In this document: positions 7,422 through 14,339 of the stretch, piece after piece
Layout of the letters: each line of letters starts with the position of its first letter
Numbering within the stretch: position 1 is the stretch's first letter
Assembly (NCBI RefSeq): GCF_946220915.1
Contig: NZ_CAMIHH010000020.1
Location: 1-36,792, forward strand
Source: an uncultured Flavobacterium sp.
Lineage (GTDB): Bacteria; Bacteroidota; Bacteroidia; Flavobacteriales; Flavobacteriaceae
DNA: 36,792 bases
Reading direction: 5' to 3'
Translations under genes and position numbers: made by a program
The notes under the pieces: generated by a model
Database searches by the model: none
The model's input: only the letters and a program-made list of their open reading frames with translations
What the model was told of the DNA's origin: nothing

Positions 7422-10091
7422 CTATTTCTGGTCTTTCTTCTCTTTCTTCTTAAACAAATCCTTCACGGCATTCTTTACGCCTTCCTTGGCTTTTTCTTCT
7501 ACCTGCTGTTTTATCTCCTGGTTGGTCGGAGTTTTCGGTGCGCCTGTCGAATCTTTTGGTGTTGTCGAAGCCTTCCCGCCATTCAGCAGGTTGCCAATGG
7601 CTTCCCTTCCTTTGTCCTGGGCCTTGTTGATCAGTTTATCCTTTTGCTGCTGCACCAGCTGTGTGGTAAGGCTTGTAATGGACTTGCTAAGGTCGGTGCT
7701 TACTTTTGGATTTTTAAAGTTGCCGGTTATCACGGCATTTACGGGAACACTTACCTTACTGGCATCGGTTTTAATGGAAGCCAGGAGATTGTTTACATCG
7801 GTGCCCAGGTATTTGGCCGGTACATCAAAGCCTACATTATAGCTCATGTTCTGGTCGAAGCCGTGCTGTCCGCTGATATTGATGGCAATGTCCTGGTATT
7901 TCAGGCTGAAGGGCTTTATGTTCACTTTTCCGTTTTCAAAGCTAAGCCCGATCTTTTGGTTGAGGTTCAGTTTTTTGAGGTCCAGGAATTTCAGGTTGCT
8001 GGTCAGCGCAGTTAGCACTTTCGACTTTTCAGGGTTGACCGATGTAGATAAAAGCTGCCCCATCAGGTCGCCGCTCAGCGTATTGAGGTTAGGTGTCATT
8101 TCCTTGGCATCAAGATTTCCGGAAAATTTAATGGTTGTATTCAGTTTACCCGTAATGATGTCGGCTATCGGGGCGATCGACTTTAGCATTTCCAGTTGGG
8201 TAAACGACTGTGTTATGTCAACATTATTAAGCGAAAGGTCCATGCTGAAGGTTGGCGCCGCAGGCTTGGTAGACACATTGCCACTTGCCGCGATCAAGCC
8301 GCCAAAGATGGAGGTCCTGAGGTTCTCAATGGTAACAGCTTCATCCCTGATTATCATTTTGCCCGATACATCCTTCAGGTTCAGGTTATCATATACTACG
8401 GTATTGGCCTTGGCCGAAATCGTGCAGTCCAGGAAGGCTGGTATCTTTACGGCGTCGCTTGTCGTGGTGGTTTTCTTTACCGTTTCGCCATCATCTTTTT
8501 TAGTTGTAGTGGTTTTAGTTTCCGGTGCCATGAAGTCGGCCACCTGCAATTTATTGGAATCCATATTGAAATTCCCCTTCAGCACCTGGTCTTTAAAAAT
8601 AAATCCGTAAAAATTATCCAGCGTACCCGTTACCGAAATGTCCGATCCCCCTGTTTTGGCATCAAAACGGCTCAGGGTAATCCGGCTCGGGTTAAAAGCC
8701 ACATCAGCCTGGCTGATCACGATAGGCTTGGCCAGCCCGTCGCCAGAGTAGTTAAACCCGCTCAGGCTGATCGTACCATTGTTCTGTATCTTTTCATACT
8801 GGCTTTTCTCAACTGCCTGCATGTCGAATTTCGTTTCCACATCCGCCCTGAGCATCCCGGATAGCGGCATGTCAAGTTTTACCGGATAGGCTTTCCCGAA
8901 GTTTGTCAGGTTTACCGTGCCTTTCAGTTTGGCATCTACAAGCGGGTTTTCTACAATGTTCCTTATGCTTGCACTGGCATCAAATACATCCTGGTCGATG
9001 CGGAATGACAGCTTATCAAGGTTTACATAAGTGTCATTCAACACCCCGGTCTCATTAATTACCTTAGTATCAATAACAATATTTTGCACCGATTTTGGCA
9101 GGTCAGGGTATTTAAATGAGGCATTGTTGGATGCGAATGCGATGTTGAATTTCGGCACGCTGTTATCGCCATTCAGGCCATTCACTTTTCCATTGATGGT
9201 AAAGTCGCCCTCCGTTTTTACATTGGCAAGGTTGCCCGAATAGGCTTCCGGTATCAGCCCAAGGAAGTTTTTGAATGATGAGGTTGGCGTTTTGAAAGTC
9301 AGGTCAAATTGCTGGCCGGCTTCTAAAAGGCCCACGCTTCCGTCGAATTCCAATGGTAACTGGTTGATGAGCGCCTTGTTATTTTTAAAGGTATAAATGC
9401 TTTTATCAAGGTCGAGCCCCAGCACGGCATCAAGGCTTAGCGTCACATTGCGCATGTAGTTGGTCTTGCCCATGTCAAGCGACAACTTTGCAGTCGTCTT
9501 GGTATCCAGGTCAAGCTTGCTCGCTGCAAAGTTCCCTTTGCCCTCATGGTTCAGGCTGTCAATAACCATTTTTATCCCGGAACGCTCGTCATAGTATTTA
9601 AAGCGCAGGTTCTCGATCTTGTAATCCTGTACACTTAATGCAAACGGCTTGCTTTCTTTACTATCCTTCGGCTTTTCGGCATCATCTTTTATTGCAATGT
9701 CAAAGTTGCCCACCCCATCTTTATTGAAAAGGATATTGATCACGCCATCTTTTGTGCCGAGCGACTCCACATTCATGGCTTCGCCTTCGCCTTTGAATAA
9801 TTCCTTAATGGACATGTTCAGGTTGAGCTCGCCCATATACACAAGCGTGTCTCCGGCAAAGGGAGCCTTGTTGATTATGCTCAGTTTGTCTACGGTTACG
9901 CTGGCCTTCGGGAAGTTGCTGAACAGGCTCAGGCTGACATCTTCAAAAGCCACTGTTGCATCTACCTGCTCATTAATGGCTTTTGCAACCATTTCTTTTA
10001 TCTTATTTTTAAAAAGGAACGGCGCGGCAGCCAGCGCGATTATCAAAACCAGCAGGATGATACCCGTCCACTTCAGGATTTTCTTAACCAT
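7422..10091 (-). CDS. AsmA family protein
   Basis: 889 residues. One N-terminal membrane helix (about 5-27, ILKWTGIILLVLIIALAAAP) is followed by a very long beta-rich periplasmic region. The start (INEQVDATVAFEDVSLSLF, PKASVTVDKLSI) matches AsmA proteins; the later part (about 600-830) has the AsmA-like C-terminal pattern. The family is linked to outer-membrane lipid transport and biogenesis as bridge-like proteins. The C-terminal 80 residues are low-complexity and highly charged, ending in KKKEKKDQK. The start is ATG on the minus strand at 10091. A -7 box TATCTTTA lies at 10117-10124. Confidence 0.85.
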   Translation of the reverse strand: MVKKILKWTGIILLVLIIALAAAPFLFKNKIKEMVAKAINEQVDATVAFEDVSLSLFSNFPKASVTVDKLSIINKAPFAGDTLVYMGELNLNMSIKELFKGEGEAMNVESLGTKDGVINILFNKDGVGNFDIAIKDDAEKPKDSKESKPFALSVQDYKIENLRFKYYDERSGIKMVIDSLNHEGKGNFAASKLDLDTKTTAKLSLDMGKTNYMRNVTLSLDAVLGLDLDKSIYTFKNNKALINQLPLEFDGSVGLLEAGQQFDLTFKTPTSSFKNFLGLIPEAYSGNLANVKTEGDFTINGKVNGLNGDNSVPKFNIAFASNNASFKYPDLPKSVQNIVIDTKVINETGVLNDTYVNLDKLSFRIDQDVFDASASIRNIVENPLVDAKLKGTVNLTNFGKAYPVKLDMPLSGMLRADVETKFDMQAVEKSQYEKIQNNGTISLSGFNYSGDGLAKPIVISQADVAFNPSRITLSRFDAKTGGSDISVTGTLDNFYGFIFKDQVLKGNFNMDSNKLQVADFMAPETKTTTTKKDDGETVKKTTTTSDAVKIPAFLDCTISAKANTVVYDNLNLKDVSGKMIIRDEAVTIENLRTSIFGGLIAASGNVSTKPAAPTFSMDLSLNNVDITQSFTQLEMLKSIAPIADIITGKLNTTIKFSGNLDAKEMTPNLNTLSGDLMGQLLSTSVNPEKSKVLTALTSNLKFLDLKKLNLNQKIGLSFENGKVNIKPFSLKYQDIAINISGQHGFDQNMSYNVGFDVPAKYLGTDVNNLLASIKTDASKVSVPVNAVITGNFKNPKVSTDLSKSITSLTTQLVQQQKDKLINKAQDKGREAIGNLLNGGKASTTPKDSTGAPKTPTNQEIKQQVEEKAKEGVKNAVKDLFKKKEKKDQK

Positions 10092-10116
10092 AATTCAATT
10101 TTTGTAATATTTGCCT

Positions 10117-10147
10117 TAAAGATAATAGTAACAGCTTAATTTTTCAA
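10117..10147 (-). promoter_or_regulatory. Promoter of the AsmA gene
   Basis: Minus-strand TATCTTTA (10117-10124) with TTG (10145-10147) 20 bp upstream, fitting the Bacteroidota -33/-7 pattern with one mismatch in the -7 box. Confidence 0.5.
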
Positions 10148-10161
10148 GGAGAAAATATAAA

Positions 10162-10306
10162 AACCACATAGTGGCACGGTTTATTGTTGCTCCTGACATT
10201 TTCATTCAGATACCGGGGATTACATAGTCGAAGCAAGGCTTCAAAACTACGTGTTCCATCGCTATCGGAATGTCCGAAGCTATTAAACCTGTGTTTCTAT
10301 GTGGTT
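10162..10306. repeat. Intergenic element with inverted ends AACCACATAG
   Basis: AACCACATAG (10162-10171) and CTATGTGGTT (10297-10306) are perfect 10-bp inverted termini enclosing 125 bp without an obvious gene. Inside is a small hairpin, GAAGC-AAG-GCTTC. This looks like a non-coding interspersed element; I recall similar ends in Flavobacterium intergenic DNA but have not checked. Confidence 0.55.
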
Positions 10307-10336
10307 AAATTTTTAGTTTGCTTATTATACAGGCGC

Positions 10337-12109
10337 TTACCTGATATTTATTTCATAAGGCATGATGGCCTGTACGCCGCGTAACTGGCTAACCCTCCTG
10401 ATGCGGTCGATCATCTGGTAGTTTTGCTCGCCGACTTCCTCTTTTATAAACTCCTCTTTTGATTTTGCAAAAGGCATCCCTGTAAGGCCTGCGAACAGTT
10501 TTTCAAAGTCTATTTCATATTCCGGGAAGTCAACCGTCCTGTAGGTTTTTATTTTGGCCAGTTTTGCAGCATGTTTTACAGCATCGTCCAGCCCGCCAAG
10601 TTCATCTACAAGGCCTTTTTCTAAAGCTTCGGCCCCGGTCCACACGCGGCCCTGTGCGATGGCATCAACCTGCTCAAAGCTCATTTTCCTGCCTGTTGCC
10701 ACCCGGTTTACAAAAGTGGTATAAATGTTCTCCACACTTTGCTGTATGACCTCGCGGGTGGTTGGCTTCAATGGCGTAAACACGCTGTAACCCGAAGCAT
10801 TGCTGTGTGTGCTTACCTGCTCGGTATGGATGCCTACCCTGGTGGAGAGCTCTGTAAAGTTCGGAAGTACGCCAAACACGCCAATCGATCCCGTAATCGT
10901 ACCGGGTTCCGCAAAAATACGATTGGCCCCGCACGCAATGTAATACCCGCCAGATGCAGCGTAGTTGCCCATCGAAACTACTACCGGCTTTTTCTTTTTG
11001 GCAAGCTCAACTTCCCTCCATATCAGTTCCGATGTCAGTGCGCTTCCGCCCGGTGAGTTCACGCGTAATACGATAGCTTTTACTCTATCGTCTTCCAGCG
11101 CTGCCTTGAAGGATTCACGCATAGGGTCTTCGCCAATATTGGTCAGCCCGCCTTCGCCGCCTGTAATTTCGCCCTGGGCATAAATAATGGCAATATCATC
11201 TTTAGCATCCGAAAACAGGTCGTCAAGCGCCGTGGCGCTCACGTAATCCAGGATGTCGACTGAGTTATAATCCTCATCTTTCTTTAGCTTCAGGGCTTTT
11301 TTGATGCCGTTCCTGTATTCATCCTCATAGCCTATCTTGTCGACAAGCCTGTGCTGCTTAGCCAGCTCGGGTGTACGGCCATTGAGGTTTTCGGCAATGC
11401 TATTGAGGCTGTCGGGCGATATTTTACGGCTTTTGGCAATGTCGCCCGCCACCGATGACCATATGCTGTTGAGCATCGAGGAGATCTGTTCCCTGTTTTC
11501 CGGGCTCATTTCATTGGCAAGGAACGGTTCTACGGCGCTTTTGTACTTGCCGTGGCGTATCACTTCCATTTTAACGCCCGTCTTTTCCTGGAGGTCTTTA
11601 AAGAACATCACTTCAGACGAAAGCCCTTTAAAATCAACCTCGCCTATAGGGTTAAGGTAAATGGTATCGGCCACCGAGTTAAGGTAGTAGTCGCTTTGAC
11701 TGTAATTATCGGCATAGGCCACAACAAATTTTTTCGATGTTTTAAAGTCCTCCAGCTGGTCCCGCAACGATTTTAGCTGCGCAATGCCCAGCAGGCTCAT
11801 GTTGTTGGTTATGGAAATGCCTTTGATGCGCTTGTCATCTTTAGCGGCTTTAATGGCTTTCAGTACATCGGTAAGGCCTTCTTTTGGCTCGGAGTCAAGA
11901 AAGCTGTATTCGTCATTGTAAAAGCTGCCCGAATAATCTTCGGTCACTTTGCTCAGGTCCAGTTCTATTACAGAGTTGTCCTTTACCTGGACAGTATCCT
12001 TATCGCTGCTGCCGGCGGCAACGCCAATGAGGAGGATGAGCATGAAAAACAAAAAGCAAAACAGGAACAAACCCACCAGGGTGGATAATACATTTTTTAA
12101 AAATTGCAT
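10337..12109 (-). CDS. sppA: Signal peptide peptidase SppA (protease IV), 67K type
   Basis: 590 residues, close to the 618 of E. coli SppA. An N-terminal membrane anchor (about 7-32) is followed by two tandem S49 peptidase domains. The catalytic dyad is visible: general-base K190 in GKYKSAVEPF and nucleophile S386 in NYAASGGYY. It degrades cleaved signal peptides in the cytoplasmic membrane. Also seen: RVNSPGGS (about 349-356) and the conserved ITGSIGVFG after the nucleophile. It is transcribed away from folK. It ends 245 bp before the AsmA gene; the spacer holds a repeat element, so the two are probably separate transcripts. Confidence 0.95.
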   Translation of the reverse strand: MQFLKNVLSTLVGLFLFCFLFFMLILLIGVAAGSSDKDTVQVKDNSVIELDLSKVTEDYSGSFYNDEYSFLDSEPKEGLTDVLKAIKAAKDDKRIKGISITNNMSLLGIAQLKSLRDQLEDFKTSKKFVVAYADNYSQSDYYLNSVADTIYLNPIGEVDFKGLSSEVMFFKDLQEKTGVKMEVIRHGKYKSAVEPFLANEMSPENREQISSMLNSIWSSVAGDIAKSRKISPDSLNSIAENLNGRTPELAKQHRLVDKIGYEDEYRNGIKKALKLKKDEDYNSVDILDYVSATALDDLFSDAKDDIAIIYAQGEITGGEGGLTNIGEDPMRESFKAALEDDRVKAIVLRVNSPGGSALTSELIWREVELAKKKKPVVVSMGNYAASGGYYIACGANRIFAEPGTITGSIGVFGVLPNFTELSTRVGIHTEQVSTHSNASGYSVFTPLKPTTREVIQQSVENIYTTFVNRVATGRKMSFEQVDAIAQGRVWTGAEALEKGLVDELGGLDDAVKHAAKLAKIKTYRTVDFPEYEIDFEKLFAGLTGMPFAKSKEEFIKEEVGEQNYQMIDRIRRVSQLRGVQAIMPYEINIR

Positions 12110-12141
12110 ACGTATTTACTATTTAGATAACTTATAAGTAG

Positions 12142-12176
12142 CAAAGCTAATCAATATGTTACAGTATGGCTTCAAA
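12142..12176 (-). promoter_or_regulatory. Promoter of sppA
   Basis: Minus-strand TAGCTTTG (12142-12149), an exact TAnnTTTG, with TTTG (12173-12176) 23 bp upstream. It lies 32 bp before the sppA ATG. Confidence 0.6.
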
Positions 12177-12328
12177 GTTTTGGTTGTGAATTCCGTTCAT
12201 CCATTGCTGGCGATATAATAGTTACATTGTGTAGATGTAGTAATTGTGCAGTTTACGGCTAAACCCTCTACGTCCAAACTTATCAACAACATGCCGTCAC
12301 ACCCGAATGTTTGCTTACTTTGCACTCT

Positions 12329-13462
12329 ATGAAATTCCAGAACACCGCCATCTTATCCCTCGGCAGCAACATGGGCGACAGGCTTGCCAACCTGCAATGG
12401 GCCATCGGTGCCATACACAATAAAGTTGCCACGGTAACAGCCGTATCGGGCATTTACGAAAATCCTGCATCGGGTTTTGAGGGCGATGATTTTTATAACT
12501 GTGCCATTATGGTACATACCTGTAAAAGTGCCCGCGAGCTGCTCGATGAACTGCTCGCCGCCGAGCATGAAGGCGGAAGGGTGCGCAGCGCAACCCAAAG
12601 GCATGCTTCCCGTACTATAGACATCGATATCATTTCCTTTAATGATGAGGTAATTGATGAGGAATACCTGCACCTGCCGCATCCGCGCATGCACCTGCGA
12701 AATTTTGTGCTATATCCCATGCGTGACATTGCCCATGCCTGGAAGCACCCGTTATTAAAAAAAGACGTAAATGCACTCATTGCCCAAAGCGGCGACACCA
12801 ATCCGTGCGAATTCGTAATGAAGCTCCCTGCACCACTGGCTGCAATGCAGCCGCATACTTTTAATTACATTGCCATAGAAGGGAACATTGGTGCCGGTAA
12901 AACTACACTGGCCGGAAAGATATCGGAAGATTTCAATGCCAAGCTGATCCTGGAGCGTTTTGCCGACAACCCTTTCCTTCCAAAATTCTATAAAGACCAG
13001 GCTCGGTATGCCTTTTCGTTGGAGATGTCGTTTTTGGCCGACCGCTACCAGCAGCTGAGCGACGACTTGGCGCAATTCGACCTGTTCCGGGATTTTGTGG
13101 TGGCCGATTACCATATCTTCAAATCACTCATCTTTTCGAAAGTGACATTGGGCGAAGATGAGTACCGCCTGTACCGTAAGCTATTCGATATCATGTACAA
13201 GGAAATGCGCAAGCCTGGGCTGTACGTATACCTGTACCAAAGCACCGAGCGCCTGCTTCACCATATCCGGGTGCGTGGCCGCAGCTATGAGCAGGATATC
13301 AAGGCCGAATACCTCGAAAGCATCAATCAGGGCTACCTGGATTATATCAAGTCGCAAACAGGGCTAAATGTCCTGGTTATTGACGTGACCGACCGCGATT
13401 TCGTGCACCGCCAGGAGGACTACATTTGGTTGCTGGAACAGATCAATGCGAAGGTAAATTAA
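12329..13462 (+). CDS. folK: HPPK-deoxynucleoside kinase fusion (FolK-dNK)
   Basis: 377 residues from ATG 12329 (an upstream TTG at 12311 is in frame but overlaps the likely -7 box). Residues 1-160 are 6-hydroxymethyl-dihydropterin pyrophosphokinase of folate synthesis: ILSLGSNMGDR, RTIDIDII (D98, D100 for Mg), and HPRMHLRNFVLYPM. Residues 178-377 are a deoxynucleoside kinase: P-loop GNIGAGKT (185-192), ERFADNPFL, and an RVRGRSYEQ lid-like stretch. The two activities serve dihydrofolate synthesis and dNTP salvage. There is no sign of a broken junction, so the fusion appears genuine; I believe it is common in Bacteroidota. It is transcribed divergently from sppA. Confidence 0.9.
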   Translation: MKFQNTAILSLGSNMGDRLANLQWAIGAIHNKVATVTAVSGIYENPASGFEGDDFYNCAIMVHTCKSARELLDELLAAEHEGGRVRSATQRHASRTIDIDIISFNDEVIDEEYLHLPHPRMHLRNFVLYPMRDIAHAWKHPLLKKDVNALIAQSGDTNPCEFVMKLPAPLAAMQPHTFNYIAIEGNIGAGKTTLAGKISEDFNAKLILERFADNPFLPKFYKDQARYAFSLEMSFLADRYQQLSDDLAQFDLFRDFVVADYHIFKSLIFSKVTLGEDEYRLYRKLFDIMYKEMRKPGLYVYLYQSTERLLHHIRVRGRSYEQDIKAEYLESINQGYLDYIKSQTGLNVLVIDVTDRDFVHRQEDYIWLLEQINAKVN

Positions 13463-13519
13463 AGGAGTCATAGTAAGATAAAATCGATATCTTTACGATA
13501 CAAACATCAATTTTAACCT

Positions 13520-14254
13520 ATGGAAGAATTAAAACCCGACGGCTATTCTGAATCTGGAAACCCGATTTACAGGTATGAACCCCTGGACCGCGACATAGAG
13601 CCGGTTTCGGGCGATGCGGACACCGTGTCCCATATAGATGCGCACCTGGAACGTTTTTTCGATGATGACGATATTACCGTTTTCCACGAGATCATTTCAG
13701 ATAAGGTACATATTGATATCTATATGATCAGGGCCAATGAACAGCGCGACTATAACATACTAATGACTTCGGGCCTGAGCAGCCTTCCCATGAATGTGCC
13801 GCCGGGGGCTGAATCACAGGCATACGCCGAAATTTACACCCTGCTGCCGAAAGACTGGAAATTATCCCAGGAGGATTTTGAGAACGAGGACAACTATTGG
13901 CCTGTCCGCCAATTAAAGACCCTGGCACGCTTTCCGCACCTGTACGGCACGTGGATAGGCGAGGGGCATACCATTGCCAATGGCAACCCACCGGAACCAA
14001 TGTCCGGCAATTGTACTTTTGAAGGGGTTATATTGCTGGCAGGTTATACCCTTGGGGAGGAATTTACCTTTATCGAGGCCGGAGACAAAGTAATAAGCGT
14101 ACTGTCAATGATACCGTTATATGCCGAGGAAATGGATTACAAGCTGAAAAAAGGTACGGATGCATTGCTCGATAAATTTGATAAATATGGCATCAGTGAA
14201 GTTGTTGATGTCAAACGGAAAAATACCTGTAAAAAGAAGTTTGGGCTGTTTTAA
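13520..14254 (+). CDS. Suppressor-of-fused (SUFU) domain protein
   Basis: 244 residues with no signal peptide, so cytoplasmic. The sequence follows the bacterial SUFU pattern: YNILMTSGLSSLPMNVP, AEIYTLLPKDWKL, YWPVRQLKTLARFPH, YGTWIGEGHTI. The biochemical role in bacteria is unknown; relatives are often found as immunity or partner proteins in polymorphic toxin loci, but no toxin is seen here. The N-terminus (about 1-55) is acidic and less conserved. A TATCTTTA -7-like box lies near 13489. The gene ends in front of a strong palindrome shared with the convergent T9SS gene. Confidence 0.8.
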   Translation: MEELKPDGYSESGNPIYRYEPLDRDIEPVSGDADTVSHIDAHLERFFDDDDITVFHEIISDKVHIDIYMIRANEQRDYNILMTSGLSSLPMNVPPGAESQAYAEIYTLLPKDWKLSQEDFENEDNYWPVRQLKTLARFPHLYGTWIGEGHTIANGNPPEPMSGNCTFEGVILLAGYTLGEEFTFIEAGDKVISVLSMIPLYAEEMDYKLKKGTDALLDKFDKYGISEVVDVKRKNTCKKKFGLF

Positions 14255-14282
14255 CGCAGCCTCAGGTTTACTGGATTTTTAC

Positions 14283-14326
14283 ATGACAAAGGATGGGCGT
14301 AATTTATTGCGTCCATCCTTTGTCAT
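14283..14326. terminator. Long hairpin between convergent genes
   Basis: Arms 14283-14296 and 14313-14326 form a perfect 14-bp stem (ATGACAAAGGATGG and its complement) with a 16-bp loop. It lies between the SUFU gene (+) and the lectin gene (-), in the position of a bidirectional terminator, although the T-run is weak. Confidence 0.7.
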
Positions 14327-14339
14327 TTAGCTAAATAGG

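Noticed and set aside
8196..8864. Open frames on the plus strand opposite the AsmA gene, and similar antisense frames elsewhere
   Set aside because: They lie wholly inside well-supported genes on the other strand, have no recognisable domains, and show no start or promoter of their own.
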